The notes beneath the pieces were generated by a model. It worked only from the letters and a program-made list of their open reading frames with translations. It was not told the origin of the DNA and ran no database searches. Positions 28,534 through 39,669 of a stretch of 64,000 bases of DNA are shown here, piece after piece (position 1 is the stretch's first letter; each line of letters starts with the position of its first letter). Made by a program: the position numbers and the translations under genes. This stretch comes from Symbiodinium natans (taxonomy: Eukaryota > Sar > Dinophyceae > Suessiales > Symbiodiniaceae): NCBI GenBank assembly GCA_905221605.1, contig CAJNDS010002310.1:191001-255000 (forward strand), given 5' to 3'.

Positions 28534-28848
28534 AATGTTCAGCAAAAGAACCACAGTGGCGGTCTTTGGGTGTCACTGCCAGACACAAGGAGGCGGCCCT
28601 CCAGGTGCAGAAGGCCAAGGAGCAGCAGGCCCAGTACAAGGATTGGCTCCAAGCGGGTTTGGCGAAAGGGATGAGACCTCTACACAGTGCACTCAAGAAG
28701 AGTGAGCGAGTCCTAGATCGGCCCTTCCAGAACCTCCCTGGCGAAGAGCGCCCAGGGGCCAGAAGGAAGCAATGGGTCGAAATCTGGGGAGAGGTGGAAA
28801 CTTCCCCCAATAGGCCAAACCCTGCTGGATGCAGCCAAAGCCTCCCCG
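28534..28848 (+). pseudogene. LINE-A copy 2 helical spacer before RT
   Basis: The frame 28566-28856 reads as a helical linker (KEAALQVQKAKEQQAQYKDW, then KKSERVLDRPFQNLPG). It matches the linker of copy 1 with small indels. A frame change near 28800 separates it from the RT frame. Confidence 0.6.
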
Positions 28849-29982
28849 TTGTTTGAGATAACCACAGAGGTGCTCGAGACCATCCTCAAAAAGGTCACAG
28901 ACAAGGCAGGAGGCCTCGATGGGCTCACCTATGCTGCCCTTAAAAACCTCCCGGTGCCAGCATATGAGCAGCTCACCCAAGTCCTCAACTTGGCTGAAAC
29001 CACAGGAGTGGCACCACAGCACTGGCAGGCACACCATGTGGCGCTCCTGCCCAAAAATGCTGACATAGAAAGGCCAATCACCCTCACATCCATCACCTAC
29101 CGGCTCTGGTGCTTCTGCAGAGCACAGGTCGTCAAGAAATGGATGCGAGATACTGCAGAGAGGTTCCCATGGGATAAAGCCTCCCCGGGCAACACCTGTC
29201 TAGAAACAGGCATGCAGAGACTCCTGAGAGGAGAAGTTAGCCGAGCAGCTAACAAACATGCCTGTGCGGTCCTGCTGGACCTGCAAACATTCTACGACAG
29301 TGTAAATTGGACGAAACTGGAGGAACGGATAGTGGCGACCGGCTTCCCGCCAGCTATAGCCCTCCTGGTCATGCAAGTATACCGGGGAACGAGATATCTC
29401 GTGGCGGAAGATCTCCTTTCGGAGGGGATCCTCCCTGCGAGGGGCATCCTCGCAGGGTGCCCCTTTGCGACAATGGCGAGGGTATACCTCCAACCAATAA
29501 TGCAAGAAGCCGCACAGCTCCGAAGTATCACCGCCTTAGACACCTGGGTGGACGATATCGGGGCGGATTTCGAAGCACGATATCCTGAGCAGGCAGCGTT
29601 TGCGGTTTATGAAGGTTACAAAACCCTCCGCCGGCTCCTGGAAGGTAGCGACCTCCGTTTGTCCCTGAAGAAAACAGGCTTCCTGTGCACCACTGCGGAG
29701 GCCAGGAGGGAGCTACAGAAGCTGCGCAAAGATGGGGACCCGGCTATCTGTGATAGCATGAAGGACTTAGGCCTGGACTGTGCCCTGGGTCGGGTCCGAA
29801 GGGTCAAGGTGCAAAGAGCCCGACGGCACAAAGCGGGCAAAAGACAGAAGAAGCTAAAACAACTGAGAGTCCCGAGTGTGCCGGCCAAGGTCCGCCTCTT
29901 CAGAGGAGGGGTTGCCTCCGTTCTCACGTGGGGACACCATGCCACCCACCAGACGCCAAAAGCTCCGGACTGCCCTAGCTGA
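28849..29982 (+). pseudogene. LINE-A copy 2 reverse transcriptase
   Basis: The RT palm is intact: LLDLQTFYDSVNW near 29274, ILAGCPFATM near 29446, WVDD at 29545-29556 and LSLKKTGFL near 29661. It lacks one codon relative to copy 1 (FATMARV versus FATMMARV). About ten bases are missing near 29935 relative to copy 1, so the frame is lost after VLTWGH and the thumb continues in another frame at 29876-30240. Copy 1 is correct here but is broken about 50 bases earlier. Confidence 0.9.
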
Positions 29983-31637
29983 GCAGTGTGGCAGACAGAA
30001 AATGGGCAACCTGGAGGTGGCTTTGTCCTCCGTTGAAAACAAGTGCCAGGACCCGGGGCGTACCATGATGGTCCAGCAAGTAGAAGCCTGGTTCCAGCTC
30101 AAGAAGCGTTGGGTAGGCAAGGAGGACCTACTGGAAAGAACATGGGGTCTCACAGTCCAGCGGCTGGAAGAAGCCAGCAGCAGGTGGCAAATGGTGCGCG
30201 GCCCCTTGGAGCCACAATTGCATACCTGCTTGACCTGGGTTGGCAGCACCAGGCATACCATACACACCCCGCAGCTGTCGTGTTTTGGACCTCCTCCAGC
30301 AAACCTACCAAAAGGAGGTGAACCACCGCATCGCCACGGGCCTCGCTGCCCCTGAGCTTCAGGACGGAGTCGGCTGGACGGTGGGGAGAAAGTTGTTGGG
30401 GGAATTTAAAAAAGAAGGGCGAACCACGAAAGCGGCTGCCTTGAGGTGTGTATGTATGGCAGGGTGCCTTGGTGTGCAGTCAAAACTCAGCTGTTAAAGT
30501 GTGCCCCCGCTGCCACCAGGAAGCGGACTGGGAACATGTGCTCTTGGACTGCGCTTGGTGGGAAGCCCAGAACTGGGAGCTGCCACAATGGTTCCAAGAA
30601 GGCAGAGCCCAAGGCCCAGGATCGCTGTGGACCAGAGGCCTCCCACCCAAGCCGAAATGGGAGGTACACCCTCTGCAGGAGGATGAGCCCATTTTTACGG
30701 GTATATGGGCAGACAAAGAGCCCCTCAGCGACCCGGAGCTCGTGTATGGCACAGATGCCAGTGGAGGCCCCGACACGGCAGACTCCAGACTCCGGCAAGT
30801 GGCCTATGCCATATGCAGTCGTAGCCTGCAAGAAACAAGGCAATGAATACGTGCAGGTAGGAGCGTTCGTAGGCCAAGTCCCCGGGGCACAAACGCTGGC
30901 CCGGTACACAGAAGGCCCTGTTGACACGACACTGGATTGCCTTGGTGTCCGAAAACAAGTCCGCAGCCCAAAACCGGGCAAAACCCACGGTGACATCTGG
31001 TGGAGGTTGCAAACCACCGATGTCAACCGCCTCAAAATGAAGTGGGTTCCGTCCCATGTTTCAGAGAAGGAGTTCCTCCAAAAGGTAGGCGCGGAAAACT
31101 TGTGGAGACAGCAGGTAAATGACCTGGCGGACAAAGTGTGGGAAAAAAGCGGCCGCATTGGCCCCCCGAGACCGGACTGCCAGTCAGTTCGAGGACCATT
31201 GCAGCAAAAAGGCTTAAGAGTTCCTGGCAGCAGGGCGGAAAAGATCCTCACCGCCGTTGGGAAGAATCAGCACCCAGTGTACAAGGTCTTCCTGCAAGAG
31301 AAGCAGGCCCGGAAAAACGGCGCAGCCACCTTCCGCCCGCAAAAAGCGCATAGGGTCCAACATTGGGAGAGGCCACCTTACCACCCAGCAAGAATGGTTC
31401 CAGGAGCTGGTCCGGACCAAACTTGTGCATGCGTGGGAATGGGAAGGTCTCAACCTCCGGTGTGCTCAGTGTCAACTTAAACTTCTGCACACAAAGAACC
31501 GCAAAACCTTGGAAGCATTGGAGGCGCACCAATGCACACACCAAGGCAGAGTAACGGTTGAAGGGGTTCATGTTACACATGTTTCAACTGCTAGGGGACG
31601 TGGGTTTGCGAAGGTTGTGGTGGACAGTTGTCCTTGA
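29936..31637 (+). pseudogene. LINE-A copy 2 thumb, zinc motif, RNase H and C-terminal zinc motif
   Basis: Coding moves through at least five frames. The thumb lies near 29945-30230; LDLLQQTYQKEVNHRIATG is near 30290-30345. CPRCHQEADWEHVLLDC with YGTDASGGP is in the frame 30448-30846. The second half of RNase H (WVPSHVS...NDLADK, near 31043-31137) is in the frame of 30446. A final segment (EWFQELVRTKLVHAWEWEGL, then CAQC and HQCTHQG) lies at 31390-31545. Copy 1 lacks this last segment, so copy 2 shows the fuller C-terminus. Confidence 0.8.
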
Positions 31638-32114
31638 AGACTAAAAATGTTTTGCAAAAACTTTCAGTTGCATGCAGTTTTAAAAAGGACCCCAGTTGCA
31701 AGGCGCAGTTTAAGCCCGAGCCAACCAATGCCATCCGCAGCCTCTTTCAGCAGGTGCCAGGGACAGCCCAAGTTGCAGCAGACCCCCCTGTGCAAAATCC
31801 CTGAAGGCACCGGCAGCTGAAACAACCTAGGAGGTTGCATCCTTCCAGTGAGAAAAGTGGAGGTCATCCTCGCTACCAGAGAAACCGCCCCTGACCGATC
31901 CTCTCTAACAGCCTGCGCCAGGTGCACCAGAGGCCTTGAGGGAAATTTTTGTCAGAAGGTTTAATCCTCTCATGAGGTATCACCCTCTAGTAGCATCCCA
32001 AAGAGGATTTTGCCAGGAGTTTCAATCCTCTTAGGAGGTATCAACCTAGCATCCCAAAGAGGATGATAGCTTAGGAGGAGGTGATGTTTCTCCCCCTGTA
32101 CCATAGGGCCAAGT
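31638..32114 (+). other. LINE-A copy 2 3' UTR with an internal duplication
   Basis: Two imperfect copies of a block of about 55-60 bases (AATCCTCT...GAGGTATCA...CATCCCAAAGAGGAT) lie at about 31955-32013 and 32018-32067; copy 1 has one. The end is GTACCATAGGGCCAAG without poly(A). Confidence 0.65.
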
Positions 32115-33128
32115 TACCTTGAACTCAAAGATGCCCAGTATACCGTCATGCTTTCAGATTTTGCCAAGGCCTTTGAACGGGTGAACCCTTGGTGGGTTCT
32201 ACAGTGCTTGGCGGCAAGGGCTGCCCCGGCGTGGATTAAAGCGTATGTCATTCACCTCATGTTTGGGCGTCGCACCCAGCACAAAGTGCAAGGTTTCTTG
32301 CTCGAGCCTATTTCTATCCATCAAGGCCTTGCTATGGGAAGAGCAACCTCTGTCGTCCTTTTCTGTCTTGCCTTAGACCCCTTGATTTGGGCGCTACATG
32401 ACATTTCTTCCTTCATCAGATTAACTGCTTACGTGGATGATAATAGCGCAGCATCAAGAGGCCTGCAATGGGTCGAACAGGCACAAAGAACTTTCGAACC
32501 AGCGCACAGCGCTGGCTTACAAGTTCTTCGGCATCATTGCTTTCAAGCTGGGTTTACTTCCTTGCAAGCACTCCCAGAGAATGCCAGGGTTAGCATCTCC
32601 CACTTTGGCGTGGCTTGGATTGAAGTAAACCAGCTCCCTCCATGTAGTGCTCTTACTATCGGAGGTCCTTCATTGCAGCAAGCCTTGTGCTTGCTTCTCC
32701 AAACAAATGTGCACAGCCTGGATCAGGCTATGATGATGTCCTTAGCCAGACTCGATGTACAACACGGACTGCTCCTTGTCAGTGGCAACGAGTGCTACAT
32801 TTTGGCTCGTGACATGTTGCAATGTATGTGTACGCAGCAGCACAACTTCCAAGCTTTGCTGGCTTGCATTATCACGTCACCTTGCAAATGTAAATGCAAG
32901 ACCTCTATCCTTACCAGCAAACCCTTCAAAACTGCTGATATCCTACTCCTCGACACAACGCCATGGGGGTCTAAGATTATTGCAGAGACTGCAACAATGT
33001 TGGGCTTTATCCTGCGAGGCCGCATCTCGAAATATGAGTGGGAACAGGCAACATCTATTGATGAAATCACTTGGGTTGGGCAAAAAAAAATGTCAGGTGT
33101 CTCCTTGCGCATGCTAATCCTCGACTGA
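32115..33128 (+). pseudogene. LINE-B reverse transcriptase palm
   Basis: The frame is already open at 32115, where LELKDAQYTV leads into the ATG at 32148; that ATG is not a real start. Motif A is SDFAKAFERV (32154-32183), motif B HQGLAMGRATSV near 32319-32354 and motif C YVDD at 32430-32441. The palm is intact. The frame ends at 33128 and coding continues in another frame from 33136, so there is a frameshift or stop near 33125. Confidence 0.85.
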
Positions 33129-33135
33129 CAAAGCC

Positions 33136-34965
33136 TTGTGCAATATGTTGAGAAGGAACAAGCAAGCTCTTTCTCTTACGGCTTCAATGCCTGCCAGGAT
33201 TCAATTTCATACGGCTTTCATTGCCTCTTGCCCTCTCTTCTGCAACTCCTTGTATTGTTTCTCTAGAAGGCATTTGCTCAAAGCGTTAGCCATCGCCAGC
33301 TCGACTATTCTAAGGCGCCCTTGGATTCAAGCCAAACACCTTGCGGGCGTTCTTGATTTTATCAAAGCGCCTAGGGCAATGGATCCTGAGATGAGCGCCA
33401 CATTGTCTAAAGTTGGTCTACTGCTGCGCTGGAGGGGCAAATGGGCTCTAAATGTTATCCTACATGACCTTGAGAATGCTCATGCTGTCAACCTTCCCTT
33501 CTACAATTCGTTGCTTTTGCAGGCTAAACAAGCCATCCAGAAATCTGTTTCTTTAGGAGATTCACCGATTATTGAGCAGTTCAAAAGCAAATGCCAAGAT
33601 GCCCTTTCTGCTGCGCCGCCTGGAGTGAGCCCTCACTCAAGCGGTCGCAAGCTCAAGCACGCGCAAATTGCACTTAGAGCTGTGCTGCGAAACGCTGCTT
33701 GTGTGGAAGCGCAAGGATACCTTCGACAAAAAGTTGCGAACCATGTACACGAGAGTCAACTATGTGCCATTCTGCTTGCTCTCAATCTCCCTCCAAGGAA
33801 CGTGGCCTCCGATGTCACTCGGTGCTACGCACTAAGATGGGCAATTGTCGAGGAAGCCGACGCGTACTTTGTGTATAGGCAGTTTGCTTCTAGGGATGAG
33901 CAATGTAGAACTTGCCTACGCGACCAAAAGGGAAAGGAACTCTGGTATGACAATGGGTTCGGAAGAAGGCCGGTCTGCAAACTTTGTCATCTCAACCAAA
34001 GCTGCCCCGATGATCTTGCCCAAACCATCGGGTGCATGCTGCCTTGTTGTGATGTCAGCCAAGCCCCGCTTCTGCAATGTGCTGCAATACCAGGTGCCCC
34101 AACTAGAACTATTACTTATAGAGCCGCCATACCAAATGAGCACCAGTGTACCTTTATCCAAAGTCATTGCTTGCTTTGTGGCTTGGGGGCAAACACGACC
34201 GAACATTGGCTTACTGCCTGCGTAGTCACTAAAGCCCCACTCTTCATTGTTCTAGTTACTTTGGGGTACGCTAGCACTGCCTCGTTCGATTCCCTTTGCC
34301 ACAGTGCCCTTCCCGAGGCCGATATTGAGGGTGAGGTGGACAAAAAATTCTGTGCAACCCTGCTAGCATGGATTGCAACTCTTCGAAGGTCTGTCATGGA
34401 AGAGCAATGTACCTGGCACCCTGGATGGTGCGAAAAACCACAACGGGCAAAGCACATCAATAATATACCCAAGCTTGCTTCGCGCCTTTGGAATACCATC
34501 CCGCGGATGCTGCTTCCCAAAACGTTACCAGCATGGTGGATTGACACGGAACGTTGCAAACCCTGTTGCAATGACGGTGGGCTTTCAATCGAGGTTAAGC
34601 ATCCTCTCTCTGCCTTAATCAAAGCAAGTGCCCAAGGTGTTACCATCTCTCCCAAGAACGCCAACATAGGAGATGTCTTAGCGACTTTAGATGCCCAGCG
34701 CTACCTGCTTGCTCCCATGTATCAGCAGACCCTAGGTGTTCCTAATGTCGCTCTTTGGCCCAAAATGTGTCACTGCGGCAACCTGCACCTAAAAGTAACT
34801 GCGTTGAGGCCTATCCCTGCTAGTACGCCACTTATTGTGGAATTAAAACCGGTCAAAGATACACACCTTGTCGCCCAATTTGATGGCAGCTGCCATGTGC
34901 AAGAAAATATTGGTGGAGCGGGTGGTATCGTTTGGTCACCTGGGCCTGTCCCAGTAAATTCTTGA
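33136..34965 (+). pseudogene. LINE-B connection domain, zinc motifs and N-terminal half of RNase H
   Basis: This 609-codon open frame holds a helical thumb/connection region. Cysteine pairs CRTC...CKLC lie near 33907-33990. CLLCGLGANTTEHWLTAC (about 34171-34224) is a C-x2-C...H...C motif common near the end of LINE RTs. It ends in the first RNase H strands, LVAQFDGSCH (near 34870-34900), with the first catalytic Asp. The frame is lost near 34960, in the middle of RNase H. Confidence 0.8.
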
Positions 34966-35962
34966 CACGATCGCCATCTCGCTTCAGCCTTGCCCAGACT
35001 CTATGCTTGCGGAAATATATGCCGCTGACGCAACGCTGGACAAGGCATTACTCCTTGCTGCTGGCAATCAAATTGAGGAAGTTGTCATTCAAGGTGACTG
35101 CATTAACATTGTTAAGCATTTCGCTGGAGCCTTGAGACTCCACAGGGAGGACCTGGTGCGAAAACTTGATGCAATGTGGCAAAAGCTTACGCACACTTCC
35201 ATTAAGGTGCACTGGTCATATGTCCCTCGCATTGGCAACAAAGTTGCTGACCATTTAGCGGGAATCGCTGCTGACAGCCTTCGCTATGAAGCACCCCTTT
35301 GCGAAGATGTCTTCTTCGATTCGGGAGAGGGGCAGCATATGCAAATCAACACTGCCCGGTTTCCGCCTATCCTGTTGCCTCCCAAACAATGGCATGTACA
35401 GGCCATACAGGATCTTGAGTCTGGGGCCGAAATTATCTCCCTTGAATCCCCGCCACTCTGGAACCCTGAACTGCTTTTGCACTTTTGTATCTACAATCGT
35501 ATCAAACCACCGGCGGAACTTGACACGTCGTGGCCAGGGCTCGTCCAATACAGAAGGCCATCCTCGCATCCTCAGGGAAGATACGGACCAAACGCTATTG
35601 AAATTGACATGAAAGGTGCGCATTATTCCCTCCTGCGCCTCCTCACATGCCACAGTCCTGCTCACCCACCCCTCCCAACGTTACCTGAGGCCAGGGAGAT
35701 CTTCAGCATCCACCTAGCACGCGCCCCCAAAGCGCAAACGGTGCAAACCAAACATTTGCTGCGAAGGGCTGCAGGAATGGATAGCAATGCCTTTCTTCGA
35801 CACGTCTATGAAGGTAGTATTGCGGCCTGTGCCATTCCCCTGCTTTGGCAAGTTTTCTTGCACCTTGCGCAAGCTAAAGCCACCCTCCAAGCAATTTCAG
35901 AATGCCCTTTTACCAACCGTATGCACGGGTTAACAACAGAAATTGGGCGACCTTTGCACTAG
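34966..35962 (+). pseudogene. LINE-B C-terminal half of RNase H and tail
   Basis: Continues RNase H in a new frame: AEIYAADATLDKAL (catalytic Glu, near 35006), VIQGDCINIV (third acidic residue, near 35087) and VPRIGNKVADHLAG (near 35221-35262). The remaining 230 residues have no recognised domain. Confidence 0.8.
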
Positions 35963-36292
35963 AAGCTGCTGAGAGCTTTGTAATGCGGAGAGGGCTTGCT
36001 GCAATGCTCCCCCATTGTGCAGGAAACAGTGCTTTGGGTGCATGACGCTGACGGTGTGTACGTCAACAACCGAAATTCGGTCTTTCCCTTTCTGGAAGGA
36101 GCTACGGAAGCTGGTTCAACTCACTTAACGCCCTCTTTCTACTCTAACTGCGGTGGTTGGCTCAAACCAGTTGTGAACGCCCGGGCACAACCGACCATGC
36201 TTGCCGCCACACGCAAACTTCTATTCTGGCGCTATCAAGATGTCATTGGCAGTCACTTAACTTACAATTTTCTCCTGCTTCAGCGGAAGTGA
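35963..36292 (+). pseudogene. LINE-B tail ORF
   Basis: A 98-codon frame starts at 35996 after another frame change. No motif is recognised. It could be the eroded end of LINE-B or flanking DNA. Confidence 0.3.
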
Positions 36293-36915
36293 TTCTGGTC
36301 GCTCTTCTTGGAGAGAGCAAATCGAGCGAAACCTGCTCCCCAAGGCGTCTCCTGTGATCATGACTGGCTTGGACTCTCATTGAACTTATTGCACGGTTGG
36401 ATTTGGCCCCCAACCCCCTTGTGGGGCGCTTGTCCCGAACCGGCCGGGCCTGTTGGGCTGTCGCTTTGCTTTCCCGAAACAGCTGTTTCCAGCGGCGCTC
36501 TCGACGCTTGAGCTCCTCAAGCGGGACATGCGTGCACTGCGCTGCGTTTTCCATCCGTCGCATTCTCTGTGCGTGCCGGCCTCGTCCTTGCTTCGAGCGA
36601 AACGCGCAAGGCAGCAGGCCGCGGTAGCTTTTGTCTTGTTTTTCTCGCTCCGTGTTTCTGCCGCATGATGGTCCGCGGTCCCTGTGCAACACACCCCGGG
36701 AGCCCAGGCACGGGAGTGTTGTTGGGTGAGGAGGACGGAGGGATTGGAAAGCATGGAAAGCTCGAACTCGGCCGACTCATCGACTTTGCGGAAACCGCAG
36801 CGGAGCCGCACACGCACATCATGTCCGAGTGGGTACGGCTGGTGCCGCCCGATCCGGTGACGGTGAATTCGTTTTACCGTTGTCACGGAGGCGTTGGGGC
36901 CAGGGGTGGGTGGCC

Positions 36916-36954
36916 AATAACAAGGGCCAAAAAAAAAAAAAAATAACAAGGGCC
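36916..36954 (+). mobile_element. Poly(A) tract between 11-bp direct repeats
   Basis: TAACAAGGGCC occurs at 36918-36928 and 36944-36954 on either side of a run of 15 A (36929-36943). This is the arrangement expected of a LINE-type insertion reduced to its poly(A) tail and TSD. Slippage at a pre-existing A run would not copy the flank. Confidence 0.6.
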
Positions 36955-38011
36955 CGGGGGTAGCAGCAAACGATCGCCGGCGGCTCGACTTCGTGATGCA
37001 TGGTGCTGCCGCACGTGGCGAGGCTTTTTATGCTGCGCTGCAACACTAGTGTCGCCCGTGTGACGCGATGGCAGCCCCCACGTGGGAGGATAGGGTCGCG
37101 CTTGCGACGTCACAGCGCCGCCAGCTCGCACGGTACCCCGAGCTCACTCGCGGGGCCCGTGTGCGTTCGTTTTTGCCGGGGGGCGGTGGAACGACGAGTC
37201 CTAGCATCTGCAAGCTGCGCCTCGTTGCACGGCACGCACGCCGAGACCCCGCCACGAGGCGTGGAGCAGCCTCAGAGGGATGGGCACGTTAGCAGTTGCT
37301 GTCTAGCGAGAGGCCTGCCGCGCCATCCCAAGCGATGCCTCCGCATCCTCCCCTGCCCGCAGCCGAAAGCGATGTGATGCCTGCGGAGGTCCTCCAGTTC
37401 GTGGCTGACGAGGCCTCGGTTGACGAGGGTTCGGCTGCACGCTTTCTGTCGTTCTCATGCCAGGGACTCGGACTTTCGTTGTGAGGGTCCGCCTGCCTGC
37501 GTCGTATCCGTAAAGGGGACTTGCGCCCCGCTGGCGGCACGCACATCGGCTTTGGGGCCATGTGCTCCAATGGAGCCGTTCAAGTCCTTTTCATCTTACC
37601 TCTCATGATGCTGGCGCCACCCTGTTGCTGCTAGCGATGCATGGTATGAAAGCCACCGATCCCACCACCCTCAAGCATGTGATTCAACCTGGCTGCATGC
37701 ACGTGCAAAGCTTCAATCACAGCGGCGAGTAGGGGAGCTCCTTGCGGGTGTCCCCCCGCCTCAGCCCAGCAGGCTGGGGCATGGACCGACGCCGCCGTAG
37801 AACCACTGCTCGTAGTAAAAGCAGAAGAAGGAAGAGAGCAGAACTCCCCGCGAGTAAACAGGCGTGCGCAAAAAATTACAGCTCAGTTGTGCAGCTCCGT
37901 TACAGGTCTGTTATCAAATTGTTGCTTCTGCAGCTCCGTTACAGCTTCCGTTACAGCATCGCTACAGCCGGTAGCGCTCCGTTGCACCGCTGCAGCTCCG
38001 CGACAAATCCG

Positions 38012-38068
38012 TTTTGCTTTGCTTTGCTTTGCTTTGCTTTACTTTGCTTTATTTTGCTTTGTTTTGCA
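38012..38068 (+). repeat. TTTGC microsatellite
   Basis: About ten units of TTTGC, with a few substitutions (TTTAC, TTTAT), follow a block of repeated GCAGCTCCGTTACA-like sequence. Confidence 0.85.
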
Positions 38069-38338
38069 TGAATGCTGCCAAGTCAGAGCAGAGCGGGTTT
38101 ATCTCAATGGGCAAAGATAAACTGGTCAAACAAACCTACTCGCCGGGCTGATGAACGCAAGTAAGAAGTTCAAGCATTGCTGCGCGGTCAGCAACATGCC
38201 CCTTGCGGTATCAACCAACTGCCATAGACCCATTGGCAATCCCCGGAGCAGGGAGAACCCAGCTGGGCGTCTTAGAGCGCCTCAGCCAGGACAGACTCAC
38301 CTCCTACAGCCCCGCTCTTTTCCGTTACGGTTAGTGTT

Positions 38339-39480
38339 ATGAGCCCCGTTGCCGGCGCGCATTTCTGTCATCGTAGAGGACGGGAAGCTACGCCTGACCC
38401 CAGCCTGCACACGGCGCAGCTGGCCTTGCGGTTTGGGGGGCTTGGTCTGCGCTCCGCCGTTGCTGCCCGCCAAGCTGCCCATTGGCGGGCTTCCTGGTGT
38501 GACACGCTGCCTGTTATCCACGCCCAAGCACAGGTAGCTCCAGACCGGCTGCTCCATGCCTTGCAGGGCCATGTGCCCTTGCCCGCGGCGGCCGCTGCGA
38601 ATCAGGCACGCCATGCCCTTCGCGCCACAGGCTACGACGCGCCGGCGTGGGCCTCCCTCCTGGACGCCTCAGACGCGCCGCCGGCGCGCGGCTGCGCTTT
38701 CGAGCCAGGTGATGCCCTACGGGGATGGCAGCGCCAAGCTGCCGGAGCGTGCGACGAGCGCGGGTGCGAGACGATTCCTTCTGACCTCACCCTTGCGTAC
38801 CGTGCGCTGCTGCTGTCGCAGGCTGGGCCACACCCTGCCCGAGCCATCACCGTCGCGCCCACGCACGAGGCCGTGTCCATTCCGAACGCGCAATTCCGCA
38901 TTCTGCTCCTGCGCCTGCCCCTGCCACCTGCCTCCCGCACGTGCAGCTGTCGTGGCAGGCTCGACGCTTTCGGGGACCACCGTGCCGCGTGCGCTACCAG
39001 CGGCGTGCTCGCACACTTCAGCAAGCCGTTGCGCAGGTTTGCCGCGAGGCCGGTGCGCGTGTCGCTCGCAACGTCCGCGTCGCCGACATGAACATCGACG
39101 TGCCCGTCGCGGGCGACAGGCACATCGAAGTCGTGGCCAACGGCTCTCGCTGTTGACGCCACGCTCGTCTCCCCGCTCACACGTACGGGCGAGCCCCACC
39201 CGCAGGCTGATGTCGAGCCGGGGCGCGCTGACACCGCAGCAGCGCGGCGCAAGCGACCTGCCCGGCGGTGCCGCCTGGTCGTCATGGGCCTGGAAGTGGG
39301 TGGGCGCTTTGGCACAGAAGCAGCCACCTTCCTGCGCCTCCTGGCCCGCCACCATCATCCCTGCTCACCTCCGACCAGCGGCTCAGGCCGCCTGGGTGGC
39401 GCGATGGGCGGCGCTCCTGGCCGTTGCGGCCCAGCGCGCTTCGCTTTCGCTTTTTCGCTTTCGCCCGTTCGGGTCCACGT
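38339..39480 (+). pseudogene. LINE-C copy 1: C-terminal fragment with zinc knuckle and RLE-like domain
   Basis: The frame 38339-39091 has LALRFGGLGLRSA (RT thumb), RILLLRLPLP and CSCRGRLDAFGDHRAAC (zinc knuckle). The following domain is split between frames: VPVAGDRHIEVVANGSRC at 39099-39156, and later shifted remnants. It corresponds to residues of LINE-C copy 2 from about its middle to its C-terminus. The order of zinc knuckle then a nuclease-like domain resembles R2/CRE-type LINEs. Confidence 0.7.
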
Positions 39481-39661
39481 GAAACATTACAAGCGTCAGA
39501 CTGTTCCCGCTGCTAGTGGACCACGGTCCTATAAGGACATGGGGAATGGGGGCGTGCTTGAGTGTTGGCTTTGTGCGTACTGGCTTGCAGCGGGCGGCCA
39601 ATTTGCTGTTTCAGCAATATCAGTCCACGTATTCACCGCTAGAAAATTACAGGCTGCAAAA
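39481..39661. other. Short non-coding flank between two LINE-C copies
   Basis: No gene is seen. It contains the left copy of the presumed target site of LINE-C copy 2 (AAAACTGCGGAG from 39658). Confidence 0.5.
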
Positions 39662-39669
39662 CTGCGGAG

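Larger units (their letters stand above)
28529..32114 (+). mobile_element. LINE-A copy 2, right part (RT, RNase H, 3' UTR)
   Basis: Continues the LINE-A copy interrupted at 17647. It matches copy 1 from about 11409 to the common 3' end CCATAGGGCCAAG (32102-32114). Beyond that, the sequence changes at once to the coding sequence of another RT (LINE-B), so this copy appears inserted in, or fused to, LINE-B. Confidence 0.85.
32115..36292 (+). mobile_element. LINE-B: 5'-truncated non-LTR retrotransposon
   Basis: The element opens within the RT domain directly after the LINE-A 3' end and continues through RT palm, a long connection domain, zinc motifs and RNase H, over three main frames. The fingers of the RT and any endonuclease are missing on this side. 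It is distinct from LINE-A: motif C is YVDD and the flanking motifs differ. Confidence 0.8.
36293..38338. other. Region without a recognised gene, with a poly(A) insertion and microsatellite
   Basis: A plus frame at 36569-36946 has a protein-like end (HIMSEWVRLVPPDP) but no known motif. The frame at 37068-37292 contains RRQLARYPELTRGARVRS, faintly like the YPEL segment of LINE-C. Otherwise I see only the poly(A)/direct-repeat site, a GCAGCTCCGTTACA repeat near 37889-38000 and the TTTGC microsatellite. Confidence 0.4.

Noticed and set aside
36929-36943. Poly(A) run as a transcript end of a gene at 36.6-36.9 kb
   Set aside because: The flanking 11-bp direct repeat is better explained by a retrotransposition event at that point.
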